From: Flavobacterium sp. LC2016-01 | GTDB taxonomy: Bacteria > Bacteroidota > Bacteroidia > Flavobacteriales > Flavobacteriaceae | DNA length: 64,000 nt | Assembly (NCBI RefSeq): GCF_009711135.1 | Contig: NZ_WMIC01000007.1 | Coordinates: 248,001-312,000, forward strand | Direction: 5' to 3' | Shown: positions 32,498 through 41,315 of the stretch, in pieces | Numbering within the stretch: the first letter of the stretch is position 1 | Layout: each line of letters starts with the position of its first letter | Program-made: the position numbers and the translations under genes | The notes under the pieces: generated by a model | The model's database searches: none | The model's input: the letters and a program-made list of their open reading frames with translations, nothing else | Told to the model about the DNA's origin: nothing

Positions 32498-32532
32498 CAA
32501 AAGTAAAATGGGCTGGTGACAACAGTTTGTCA
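32498..32532 (-). promoter_or_regulatory. Promoter and palindrome upstream of the DinB pair
   Basis: TACTTTTG (-7, 32498-32505 on the minus strand) and, near the -33 position, the dyad TGACAA-CAGT-TTGTCA (32517-32532). The dyad is a candidate operator; the nearby WYL protein is the obvious suspect. Confidence 0.5.
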
Positions 32533-32682
32533 GCAGGAAAAAAAATAATTTAAAAAAAATGTTATTAGGTTTTGCAAAGACAATTAAACCCGAAACGAAA
32601 GAATGTAAAATATTGACATTCATTATATTAAAACGAAAATCCTTCGTACCTTTAAAGCCCCCTACTTAATAAAATCAGGACT

Positions 32683-35600
32683 ATGAGAAAATCTCTACTT
32701 CTATTTTTATTATTTTACTCGACTATATCTTTGTCTCAGGGGATCATAGTGGACACTACAACTTTGAGTATACCTCAGCTTGTTCGGGAAGAGTTAATGA
32801 AAAATGCCTGCGCAAATGAAACCAACTTTAAATTTTCGTCACATCAAGGCATCGGTAAATTCACCAATACAAATCCTAATTTCCCAATTTCAGAAGGTAT
32901 TATTATTCGGAACGGAATTGCAAGCTATACGGAAGGAATCTATACCGGCGCCAACGAAAGCAGTCAATTAAATAATGCCAGTGACAGCGATCTGCAGGCA
33001 ATCAGTGACAACAACGGGCAAATGATTCCCATTACTGATGTGAGTTATATTCAGTTTGAGTTTACACCTTTGTCAAGTAATTTTAGTTTCGATTTTCTTT
33101 TCGCTTCAAATGAATATGGCGAATTTCAATGTGGTTTCAGTGATGTTTTTGCCTTTATCTTAACCGATTTAACTACTGGAGTTTCGTCAAATCTTGCGGT
33201 ACTTCCCGGCACATCGACACCAGTTTCGGTAAAAAACATTAGAGACAGTCAGTACAATTCTTCGTGTTTATCAGCCAATGCTAATTTATTTGATCATTAT
33301 AATGTGAATGATCCTCCATCATCAGCAATAAATATGAGAGGCGAAACCAAAGTTTTAACAGCATCTTCAACAGTAATTCCAAATCGGACTTACAGCATAA
33401 AACTGGCAATTGGTGATTACAATGACAGCAGTTACGATTCGGCAGTTTTTATAAAAGGAGGCAGTTTTATTACAGCCATGGATTTAGGCCGAGACAGAAC
33501 CATTTGCGAAGGCGAAAAAATCACACTTCAATCTGGTCTTACAGGAAATTACACTTATGAATGGACTCTTGACGGAACTGTTATTTCTGGACAAACAACC
33601 AATTCATTAACGGTTGATAAATCTGGAACTTATGGCGTTACAGCCACTCTTTCGGGCTGTATTATAAAAGACGAAGTAAAAATTACGGATTTAATAGTTA
33701 AGCCTGCCAAAAATTTAATTGCCTGTTACACCACAAATGGCATATACAGTTATAATTTAACTCAGAATAACCTAACAACTTTAGGACTCGATGCTGCAGA
33801 ATATTCTCTTTTATATTTCAGTACTTTGGCCGCTGCCAATGCAAACGGACCCGCAATACCTCAAAATCAATTAAATTCTTATACAAGTATTGGCAATCAG
33901 ACCATATACATAAAAGCAGTCCCAGTAAATAATAACGGTACTTTTTGCAATAATTTGATTTCATTTGACTTGCTTGTAACCGCTCCAATCAACATTATAA
34001 AACCTCCTGATTTGAGTTTTTGTAATAATAAATCAGGAAGAGTTCCGGTTGATTTAACTGTTCAGGAAAGTACGATACTGAATGGTTTAAATTCTTCGAA
34101 TTATAAAATCAGTTATCATTTGAGCCAATCAGAAGCAAACAGCGGTACAAATCCTATTTTAAATCCTAAAGTTTTTTCTTCTTCCTTATCGCAGTCACCG
34201 CAAACAATCTGGGTTAGAGTTGAAAGTCTTCAGAATTCTTTTTGCTTTCAAGCTGTAAACTTCAATATTATTATTTATTCGCTTCCGCCAGTAAATGATC
34301 TTCCAGATGTTATTGCCTGCAACAGCTATACATTGCCTCCTATAACTTTTGGTTTTTATTATACTGGTCCAAATGGAACAGGAACAAGATTAAATGCCGG
34401 AGACGTTATTACCAAATCTGGAGCTTATTACATTTACAGCGGCCCCACACCTAACAATTGTACCAATGAAAACACTTTTAGCATTACCTTAATTTATGAA
34501 ATAGAATTTCCAAAAGAAGCCTGTGGCAAATATATAGTTCCTACTGTAGTTGCAGGAGGATTTTTTACTGAAGCTGGAGGAAAAGGAGATCCTATTCCGA
34601 GAGGAACAGCGTTTACAGCGAGCCAAACAATATATTATTATGCTGTAATTAATGGAGCAGTTTGCAGTGACATAGCTGTTCCCTTTAATGTTTATCCTTT
34701 ACCCTTAGTTGATAAACCCGAAAATATTGTGACTTGTGATTCTTATATTTTACCGCCTTTGCTGAATGGAAATTACTATGCGCTTTCAGGAGGTTTGGGC
34801 AATCGGCTAAACGCTGGAGATCGAATAACCACTAGCCGAACCTTATATGTTTTTGCAAATGATGGAAGATGTACCAATGAAAACTCTTTTAAAATAGACA
34901 TTATTAATTCACAGCGATTTGTTCCAATATCAGAATGCGGAAGCTATACCTTGCCGGCAATTGAGATAGGCGGTTATTATGACAGTCCCGGCGGTCAAGG
35001 CAAAAATATTCCGGCTGGAACAGTAATTACAAACTCGCAGACCGTATATTATTATGCTGTTACTACGACTTCGCCCAATTGTACAATCGATCTAAAATAT
35101 CAGATTACCATAAAACCGCTGCCTTTAGTTGATAAGCCTGTTAATCGATTGGAATGTAACAATTATATTTTGCCTCCCTTAACAAATGGCAATTATTTTA
35201 CCGATACAAATGGCGGCGGAACTCCACTTCATGCAAGAGATATTATTACTGCAACGAAGACTATTTATATTTTTTCCGTTGGAACAGAATGTAACAACGA
35301 ATCTAACTTTGTTGTCGAAATTAGGCCATTGCCTCTTGTAGATAGTTTTACAGATGTAGTCACTTGTACCAATTTTAAACTTCCAAGGTTAAAAAACGGA
35401 CACTATTATTCTGCAACAGGAGGCCCTCATGGATTAGGAACCCAGCTTACTGAAGGAACAGTAATAAGCACCGCTCAGACCATTTACATTTACAACGAAT
35501 GGCCTGATTTTACAAAATGCAGTAATGAAACCTTCTTCAAAATTAATATTAACGGAATCGATGTTGGCACTTTTGAAAACATAACGGTTTGCGACAGCTA

Positions 35601-36738
35601 TACACTGCCACCTTTAAAATTAGGCAATTACTATTCGCAGCCTGGAGGAAAAGGCGCCATTATTCCGGCAGGAACAGTTTTAACCACTTCACAAACCATC
35701 TATGTTTATGCAATTGCAGGAAATCGGCTTACTTGTACTAGCGAAAAAAGTTTTGCGGTAAATATTTCTTCTGCGCCAAAATTAACCAGTATTCCAGATG
35801 TTGTTATCTGCAAAAGCTATGTTTTGCCTGTTTTATCAGCCGGACAATACTACAGCGGACCAAATGCAACAGGAGTGCATTATGCTCCTGGCGACTTGAT
35901 TACCAGCACGCAGCGAATGTATATTTATGCCGTCGCACCAACAAATTCGAATTGTTTTTCTCAAGATGATTTCAATATTACGATTTATCCTTTAAAAGAT
36001 TTTACAATAAAAAATGGCGTAATCTGTGTCGATTTTCAAACAGGAACTTTACTAAGTTCGGCCCAATTAAACTCAGGACTTAATCCCAGCGAATATACTG
36101 TTGACTGGTTTTTCAACGGCAATAAAATAAGCACCGGACCAAACTATGTCGCAAAAGAAGAAGGAATTTACACCGCAGTTCCGAACAAAATAGCTCCGGC
36201 TGTTGGCGCCGACTGCGGTTATAATTCCACCACAGTTAAAGTCGAAAAGTCAAGTCCGGCAATTGCTACTTTAACAGTCACAGATGCTTTTGAAGATAAC
36301 ATCGACATTATTGTAAATGTAACTAATGGTTTTGGAACATATGAATATCAATTAGATAACGGCGATTTTCAGACCAATAATATATTCTCCAACGTCGATT
36401 CAGGTGAACACGCAGTAACCATAAAAGATACAAAAGGAAATTGCGACAATCTGATTCTGTTTGCCAATGTGCTTAAATATCCCAAATTTTTCACACCAAA
36501 CAACGATGGCTACAATGATACTTGGAACATCATAGATCTTAGTGCACAGCCAGATGCTGTAATCAATATTTTCGACCGATATGGAAAATTCATAAAACAG
36601 CTCCGCCCTTCAGGTCCAGGCTGGGATGGAAATTATAACGGAAACCCGCTTCCTTCCTCAGATTATTGGTTTCAGGTTTTTTACACACAAGATCAGATCA
36701 GCGAAGTATTTAGATCTCATTTTAGTCTAAAACGATAA
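32683..36738 (+). CDS. Secreted protein with choice-of-anchor L domain, eight repeats and T9SS type B tail
   Basis: A 1351-residue extracellular protein. Signal peptide about 1-18. Residues about 25-265 form a choice-of-anchor L domain (FEFTPLSSNFSFDFLFASNE). An Ig-like domain follows, then further beta domains. From about residue 535 to 1100 come eight repeats of about 70 residues with the pattern LPPL..G.YY....G.G....AG..I....T.Y.Y....C..E..F.I.I. The C-terminal 90 residues (FFTPNNDGYNDTWNI to the end) are the gliding-associated type B sorting domain, which directs export by the T9SS and usually attachment via SprF-like partners. Probably an adhesin. Weak promoter TACCTTTA at 32647-32654. 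Confidence 0.88.
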   Translation: MRKSLLLFLLFYSTISLSQGIIVDTTTLSIPQLVREELMKNACANETNFKFSSHQGIGKFTNTNPNFPISEGIIIRNGIASYTEGIYTGANESSQLNNASDSDLQAISDNNGQMIPITDVSYIQFEFTPLSSNFSFDFLFASNEYGEFQCGFSDVFAFILTDLTTGVSSNLAVLPGTSTPVSVKNIRDSQYNSSCLSANANLFDHYNVNDPPSSAINMRGETKVLTASSTVIPNRTYSIKLAIGDYNDSSYDSAVFIKGGSFITAMDLGRDRTICEGEKITLQSGLTGNYTYEWTLDGTVISGQTTNSLTVDKSGTYGVTATLSGCIIKDEVKITDLIVKPAKNLIACYTTNGIYSYNLTQNNLTTLGLDAAEYSLLYFSTLAAANANGPAIPQNQLNSYTSIGNQTIYIKAVPVNNNGTFCNNLISFDLLVTAPINIIKPPDLSFCNNKSGRVPVDLTVQESTILNGLNSSNYKISYHLSQSEANSGTNPILNPKVFSSSLSQSPQTIWVRVESLQNSFCFQAVNFNIIIYSLPPVNDLPDVIACNSYTLPPITFGFYYTGPNGTGTRLNAGDVITKSGAYYIYSGPTPNNCTNENTFSITLIYEIEFPKEACGKYIVPTVVAGGFFTEAGGKGDPIPRGTAFTASQTIYYYAVINGAVCSDIAVPFNVYPLPLVDKPENIVTCDSYILPPLLNGNYYALSGGLGNRLNAGDRITTSRTLYVFANDGRCTNENSFKIDIINSQRFVPISECGSYTLPAIEIGGYYDSPGGQGKNIPAGTVITNSQTVYYYAVTTTSPNCTIDLKYQITIKPLPLVDKPVNRLECNNYILPPLTNGNYFTDTNGGGTPLHARDIITATKTIYIFSVGTECNNESNFVVEIRPLPLVDSFTDVVTCTNFKLPRLKNGHYYSATGGPHGLGTQLTEGTVISTAQTIYIYNEWPDFTKCSNETFFKININGIDVGTFENITVCDSYTLPPLKLGNYYSQPGGKGAIIPAGTVLTTSQTIYVYAIAGNRLTCTSEKSFAVNISSAPKLTSIPDVVICKSYVLPVLSAGQYYSGPNATGVHYAPGDLITSTQRMYIYAVAPTNSNCFSQDDFNITIYPLKDFTIKNGVICVDFQTGTLLSSAQLNSGLNPSEYTVDWFFNGNKISTGPNYVAKEEGIYTAVPNKIAPAVGADCGYNSTTVKVEKSSPAIATLTVTDAFEDNIDIIVNVTNGFGTYEYQLDNGDFQTNNIFSNVDSGEHAVTIKDTKGNCDNLILFANVLKYPKFFTPNNDGYNDTWNIIDLSAQPDAVINIFDRYGKFIKQLRPSGPGWDGNYNGNPLPSSDYWFQVFYTQDQISEVFRSHFSLKR

Positions 36739-36747
36739 TCTGACAAA

Positions 36748-36820
36748 TGTAGAGACACACCAAAATGTGTACACAATGCTGAAAGAACGCGACATAGACA
36801 CACTTCAGTTTGTCTCTACA
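36748..36820. repeat. Inverted repeat after the type B secreted protein
   Basis: TGTAGAGACA (36748-36757) and TGTCTCTACA (36811-36820) enclose a further CTGAA/TTCAG pair. The core resembles dispersed TGTAGAGACGCAC-type palindromes found in Bacteroidota and cyanobacteria; here it may serve as the transcription terminator. Confidence 0.6.
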
Positions 36821-36851
36821 GAATAAACACGCTAGAAAAAAACTTAAAAAC

Positions 36852-36902
36852 CTTAGCATCTTAGAATCTTAGCATCTTTAAAAAAAACCTTTGTACCTTT
36901 GC
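36852..36902 (+). repeat. Octamer arrays and thiL promoter
   Basis: CTTAGCAT, CTTAGAAT, CTTAGCAT (36852-36875) are followed by ACCTTTGT, ACCTTTGC (36887-36902). The second pair contains TACCTTTG (36894-36901), a perfect -7 element for thiL. Confidence 0.7.
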
Positions 36903-36930
36903 AGCTAAATAATTTTGGAACTCAGAAAAA

Positions 36931-37977
36931 ATGATAGAAGATAAAAATCCGCAACGCACCAGTATAGGACAATTAGGAGAATTTGGCCTAATCGACCATT
37001 TAACCCGAAACTTTGATGTTACACAAGAATCAACTTTAAAAAGTATTGGCGACGATGCAGCAGTTTTAGATTTTAAGGAAAAGAAAGTTGTTGTTTCAAC
37101 AGATTTATTAATCGAAGGCGTACATTTTGATTTGGCTTACATGCCATTGAAACATTTAGGTTACAAAGCCGTTGTCGTAAATATCTCTGACATTTGCGCG
37201 ATGAATGCGAAACCAACACAAATCACGGTTTCTGTTGCTGTTTCTAATCGTTTTCCATTAGAAGCTCTTGAAGAATTATTCGAAGGAATTACACATGCTG
37301 CAAAAGAATACAAAGTGGATGTTATTGGCGGTGATACAACCTCATCTCAAAAAGGATTAATTATCAGCATTACCGCAATTGGTGAAGCCGATGAAAATGA
37401 AATCGTATACAGAAACGGTGCAAAACAAACTGATTTATTAGTTGTAACCGGAGATATCGGTGCGGCGTATATGGGCTTGCAGGTTTTAGAACGTGAAAAA
37501 CAGGTTTTTCAAGTAAACCCAAACAGCCAGCCAGATTTAGATCCTTACACCTATTTGGTCGAAAGACAATTAAAACCAGAAGCACGCAAAGATGTTCGTA
37601 CGCTTTTACATGCACTTGAAATAAAACCAACCGCAATGATTGACATTTCTGACGGATTATCTTCAGAAATTATTCATATCTGCAAACAGTCAAAAGTGGG
37701 CTGTAACTTATATGAAGATAAACTGCCATTGGATCCACAGTTTATTTCGACTTGCGAAGAATTCAATATCGACAGTACAACTGTTGCCATTAATGGTGGA
37801 GAAGATTATGAGCTTTTATTTACAATTGACATCAATGATTTTGACAAAATAAAAGGAAATCCGAATTTTTCAATTATTGGCCATATGGCAGAAGAAAATG
37901 AAGGAATCCATCTTGTGACCCGTGCCAACACGAAAATTGCTTTAAAAGCACGTGGATGGGATGCGCTAAGCGAGTAA
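36931..37977 (+). CDS. thiL: Thiamine-monophosphate kinase
   Basis: Makes thiamine pyrophosphate from thiamine monophosphate and ATP, the last step of TPP synthesis. The 348-residue protein has the PurM-like fold: N-terminal GEFGLIDHL, SIGDDAAVLDF, the metal-binding STDLLIEGVHFDL, VGGDT-type IGGDTTSS, and C-terminal IDISDGLSSE and NGGEDYELLF. No TPP riboswitch is seen upstream; the leader is the octamer array. Confidence 0.95.
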   Translation: MIEDKNPQRTSIGQLGEFGLIDHLTRNFDVTQESTLKSIGDDAAVLDFKEKKVVVSTDLLIEGVHFDLAYMPLKHLGYKAVVVNISDICAMNAKPTQITVSVAVSNRFPLEALEELFEGITHAAKEYKVDVIGGDTTSSQKGLIISITAIGEADENEIVYRNGAKQTDLLVVTGDIGAAYMGLQVLEREKQVFQVNPNSQPDLDPYTYLVERQLKPEARKDVRTLLHALEIKPTAMIDISDGLSSEIIHICKQSKVGCNLYEDKLPLDPQFISTCEEFNIDSTTVAINGGEDYELLFTIDINDFDKIKGNPNFSIIGHMAEENEGIHLVTRANTKIALKARGWDALSE

Positions 37978-37998
37978 ATTTGAAAAATTCCAAATAAA

Positions 37999-38045
37999 AA
38001 ATTCCAAATTCCAATTGTTAGTCATTACATTGGAATTTGGAATTT
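37999..38045. terminator. Bidirectional terminator between thiL and the response regulator
   Basis: Perfect 16-bp stem AAATTCCAAATTCCAA with its complement, 15-base loop. Confidence 0.88.
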
Positions 38046-38065
38046 CTTTTCTTTAGAATTTCTTT

Positions 38066-38764
38066 CTAAAAAAGTCCTTTGCTTTTCGCTTCTTTTAAAA
38101 GCTCTTCATCAGAACCTGATCTTATTTTTAGCAATTCTTTCAAATTGACTTTACGTTTTTCAATTGCGGCTAACGAAATTGGAATGTATTGCGACATATC
38201 CTCTGTTCTTGTGCCTTTTGATAAATGAAACAAAATCTGTTTATCAAACTGATCGATCTCAATAGAATTATGCGGCGACTGATTTACCATTTTCACCACC
38301 GACTGACTGTAATATTTTCCATTTTTCATCACTTTATCAAAAGCAAGCAACAATTCATCAAAAGTCAGATCATTTTTTATAATTAGTCCATTTGGGTTAA
38401 TTGTCCTTATAATTGTTTTTATTTTCAAGAGTTCTGTGTACATCGTAAGCAGAATCACTTTACAGTCTGGCATTTTCTTCAAAATCAGCTTTGCAAGATC
38501 TTCTCCAGAAAATATTTCCTTTTCCTCATAAGCCGGCATACTGATATCTAAAAACGCGACATCAAATTTTGGCGTTGATTCGTCTTCTAATAAATCATAA
38601 GCCGACCTGCAGTCGTATGCCTGGGCAATATGAAACTCATATTGCTTTGGATTATAACGCGTTATAGCATTTTTATATCCCTCAATAATAAAGGGATGAT
38701 CGTCGACAATTAAAATGTTTCGCGTGATTAATTGCGAAAGTGGAGCTGTTAAATCAAATGTCAT
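38066..38764 (-). CDS. Response regulator of two-component system
   Basis: A 232-residue regulator. Residues about 15-145 are a receiver domain with the acidic pair in ILIVDDHPF, phosphoacceptor Asp73 in VAFLDISMP, Thr in ILLTMYT and Lys in LIIKND. The C-terminal part is a NarL/LuxR-like helix-turn-helix that is diverged (LSKGTRTEDMSQYIPISLAAIEKRK). It overlaps its kinase gene by 11 bases (38754-38764), which ensures co-expression. Confidence 0.88.
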   Translation of the reverse strand: MTFDLTAPLSQLITRNILIVDDHPFIIEGYKNAITRYNPKQYEFHIAQAYDCRSAYDLLEDESTPKFDVAFLDISMPAYEEKEIFSGEDLAKLILKKMPDCKVILLTMYTELLKIKTIIRTINPNGLIIKNDLTFDELLLAFDKVMKNGKYYSQSVVKMVNQSPHNSIEIDQFDKQILFHLSKGTRTEDMSQYIPISLAAIEKRKVNLKELLKIRSGSDEELLKEAKSKGLF

Positions 38765-40811
38765 TATTATGCAGGTTAATTTTTTGATCGATTGGGACTT
38801 TAATTGTGAGAAGTGTTCCTTCTCCTTTGGCAGATTTTATAGTAACTGTTCCCTTACATTCCGCGGCTCTGTATTGAATATTGTGCAATCCAATACCGTT
38901 TTTAGTTCTCTTTACATTAAAACCAATTCCATCATCAGCAATAGACAAAACTAAATAATTTATTTCACTTTTAAGCTCAACTGTAATTGTATCAGCATCT
39001 GCATATTTATTGCAATTTTGAAGCGCCTCCTGTATCATTCTGTACAAATTAATTTTGACGGCATTGCTTACAAGATCCCATTTTATGTGAGAATCAAATG
39101 TCGTAATTAATTTTGAATTATACGTGTTTCTCTGATTTTCAAACAGTTTCATCAGAATCGCGACAAAATTATTAATTAATTCTGATTTTTCTCTATTTAA
39201 ATCATGCGAAATTTCGCGAATATCTTCTTCAATATGTTTCAGCTCCGTTAAATACTTCTTTCGCTTTGCTGCTGCCTGCGCTTCATCGATTTTATCAAGA
39301 CTGTCTAAACTTATTCTGACGCCAAACATTCGGCCTAAAACACCGTCATGCAATTCCTGCGCAACTTTTTTCTTTTCTTTAATTCGGGTTAATTCAATTT
39401 CATTTTGCTGCGAAATCATCAAGTTATAAATATCCTCGTTTGCAATTTGCTGCTGCTGTTTAAAAAGCAGTTCTCGGTTTTTTGCTTGCTGTGTTTTATA
39501 AACATAAAAAAACAATCCTACTAAAGTACAAATACTGAATACGTAGACTAATGTTCTGTTTTTTTCCTGAAGATTTGAATTCTGATCTTTTATTTCATTG
39601 GTTTCATACTCAATTCGAGAGAATTTTTCTCCCATCTTTCGCTCTGATTTAAGCATTTTTTCATTTAATCTAAAATACTCTTTAGAATAAACCGATGCAT
39701 TTTTTGGATCAACAACAGCAATTTGCTTCAGTGCTTCTAAAGTATTTTTTCCGATATTCAAATTTCTAGCTAATACCAAAGCCTGTTTTGAAAACTGAAT
39801 AGCTCTAAAAGTATCCTTTTCAAAAGCATAAAATTCTGACAAGTGAATTCGGCTAGATACTACAGCAGACTTTAATCCCAAACTGTCCCTAATATTCAAA
39901 GACCTTTCAAACTGATCTGGCAGTCCCTTAAAATCCCTTAATTTAAATTTGGAATACGCCAGATTATCCAGCAACATAGCGTATAAAACATTTTTCTCCT
40001 GAAATAAATTTTTCTGATTTAATCCTTTTTGAAAATACTGTCTTGCCTGCTCGTAGTCATTTAAATTAAGATAAACAAAACCAATATTATTTAATGACGT
40101 CGCTTCTAATTGCAGTTCAGAGGGAATTGTTTTGTCTTTCAAAACGGCTATCGCCTTTTTATGAAATTCCAATGACTTGTCATATTCTTCCCTGTCATTG
40201 TACAATATTCCTAAAAGATTGTAGCAATCGTAAAGCAAATCACTTACGTTTTTTTGTTTTTTTAAAAGGCTCAAGGCTTTAAAAACTGCGATTTCGCTTT
40301 CAAAAAAATCTCCTTCATTGTACTGAAGACTTGCTTTGCTTAAAAATGTCTGCGCGAGATTGTATTGATCATTAATCCTCAGATAAATTTTCTGAGCTTT
40401 AAAAAAATTCAAGAACGCACTGTCAGGAATGCTTTGTGTGCCGTAAAAATCTCCTAAATAGGTATATGCTTTTCCAATACTTACAGAATCTTTTGCATTA
40501 ATGGAACGTTCTAAAACTAATTTTGATATTTCCCGATACGATTTTAGATCCTTCATGTTATAATAGCGATTAGCAACCTTAAACAAGTTGGCTCTGTTTA
40601 GAGAATCGTTATTTTTAGCAATAATGATAGAAAAGGCTTTCTTTGCGTATTTCTGTTTCAATTCATAAGACAAATTAATATCATTGGCTAAAGACAAATA
40701 ACTTGTCAAGCTGTCTTCTGTTGAAACAATTCCTTTATCTAGGTTTGTTTTCTTGTTGCATCCTAATAAGATGAGAAATAAAAACAATACTATTTGTGAA
40801 GTTTTTTTCAA
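38754..40811 (-). CDS. TPR-containing lipoprotein sensor histidine kinase (HisKA_3)
   Basis: A 685-residue kinase of the NarX/DesK type. It starts with a lipoprotein signal (LFLILLGCNKK, Cys18), followed by about 350 residues of TPR-like helical repeats in the periplasm, a transmembrane helix near residue 425-445 (LVYVFSICTLVGLFFYVY), a coiled coil, the HisKA_3 phosphoacceptor His488 in AQELHDGVLG, and a C-terminal HATPase domain with IADDGIGFNV and KNGIGLHNI. Start codon is TTG; no in-frame ATG upstream, and a -7 element TATTTTTG sits 21 bases before it. A lipid-anchored N-terminus combined with a transmembrane helix is unusual outside Bacteroidota. Signal sensed is unknown. Confidence 0.85.
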   Translation of the reverse strand: MKKTSQIVLFLFLILLGCNKKTNLDKGIVSTEDSLTSYLSLANDINLSYELKQKYAKKAFSIIIAKNNDSLNRANLFKVANRYYNMKDLKSYREISKLVLERSINAKDSVSIGKAYTYLGDFYGTQSIPDSAFLNFFKAQKIYLRINDQYNLAQTFLSKASLQYNEGDFFESEIAVFKALSLLKKQKNVSDLLYDCYNLLGILYNDREEYDKSLEFHKKAIAVLKDKTIPSELQLEATSLNNIGFVYLNLNDYEQARQYFQKGLNQKNLFQEKNVLYAMLLDNLAYSKFKLRDFKGLPDQFERSLNIRDSLGLKSAVVSSRIHLSEFYAFEKDTFRAIQFSKQALVLARNLNIGKNTLEALKQIAVVDPKNASVYSKEYFRLNEKMLKSERKMGEKFSRIEYETNEIKDQNSNLQEKNRTLVYVFSICTLVGLFFYVYKTQQAKNRELLFKQQQQIANEDIYNLMISQQNEIELTRIKEKKKVAQELHDGVLGRMFGVRISLDSLDKIDEAQAAAKRKKYLTELKHIEEDIREISHDLNREKSELINNFVAILMKLFENQRNTYNSKLITTFDSHIKWDLVSNAVKINLYRMIQEALQNCNKYADADTITVELKSEINYLVLSIADDGIGFNVKRTKNGIGLHNIQYRAAECKGTVTIKSAKGEGTLLTIKVPIDQKINLHNNDI

Positions 40812-40831
40812 TGTCTGTTTTTGAATTTTAC

Positions 40832-40839
40832 CAAAAATA
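40832..40839 (-). promoter_or_regulatory. -7 element of the histidine kinase operon
   Basis: TATTTTTG on the minus strand, placing the transcript start about 14 bases before the TTG start codon at 40811 and supporting that start. Confidence 0.5.
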
Positions 40840-40855
40840 ATAAAACTACAGACAC

Positions 40856-40890
40856 AAAAAAAGGCTGTCGAAAAATGACAGCCTTTTTTT
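40856..40890 (-). terminator. Terminator of the small exported protein gene
   Basis: AAAAAAAGGCTGTC and its complement, 7-base loop, long T-run on either strand. Confidence 0.9.
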
Positions 40891-40909
40891 GTATAATGTA
40901 ACTTGTTTA

Positions 40910-41137
40910 TTAGTCAAGTTTTATAGTGTTTCCTAGAGATTGTCTGTCTTGACGAAATCCTTCAGTTTGATTGTTTTTTAAATCAACAGTTGTAGAATGA
41001 AAGTCAACTTTTCTATCACGTCCAGTAGACTGTCCAACAATTGTATCTGGCTCAGCAAAAGAAGTCGTTGGAGCTGCAAAAGAAGTTGCAACCATTACTA
41101 AAGAAAATAATCCGAATGTTAAAGCTGTTTTTTTCAT
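40910..41137 (-). CDS. Small exported protein of unknown function
   Basis: A 75-residue protein with a clear signal peptide (MKKTALTFGLFSLVMVATSF, cleavage near AAP). The mature part is short, hydrophilic and without cysteines (DTIVGQSTGRDRKVDFHS). It has a strong terminator of its own and so seems to be a single-gene unit. No family recognised; perhaps a periplasmic or secreted small protein. Confidence 0.7.
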   Translation of the reverse strand: MKKTALTFGLFSLVMVATSFAAPTTSFAEPDTIVGQSTGRDRKVDFHSTTVDLKNNQTEGFRQDRQSLGNTIKLD

Positions 41138-41315
41138 GACCTGAGGTATTTGAGGGTTTTTGATTTTTTTGTTTTTGGGACCGATCGCACTTTGCGTTTC
41201 GGTTTGGTAAAATTATACCCATCAACGAAAAAAATTTACATGAAAAATGGAGTTTATGGTAGATCATGCCCAAATGATAGTCACTAGGCGTCAAATTCGT
41301 GTAATTATCTAGTTT

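Noticed and set aside
36921..36930. TPP riboswitch in front of thiL
   Set aside because: No THI-box-like sequence is visible in 36739-36930; the leader is made of octamer repeats and an inverted repeat.
41052..41294. 80-residue minus-strand frame overlapping the small exported protein
   Set aside because: It overlaps the better-supported gene with a signal peptide, has low-complexity Cys/Phe-rich ends and no recognisable feature.
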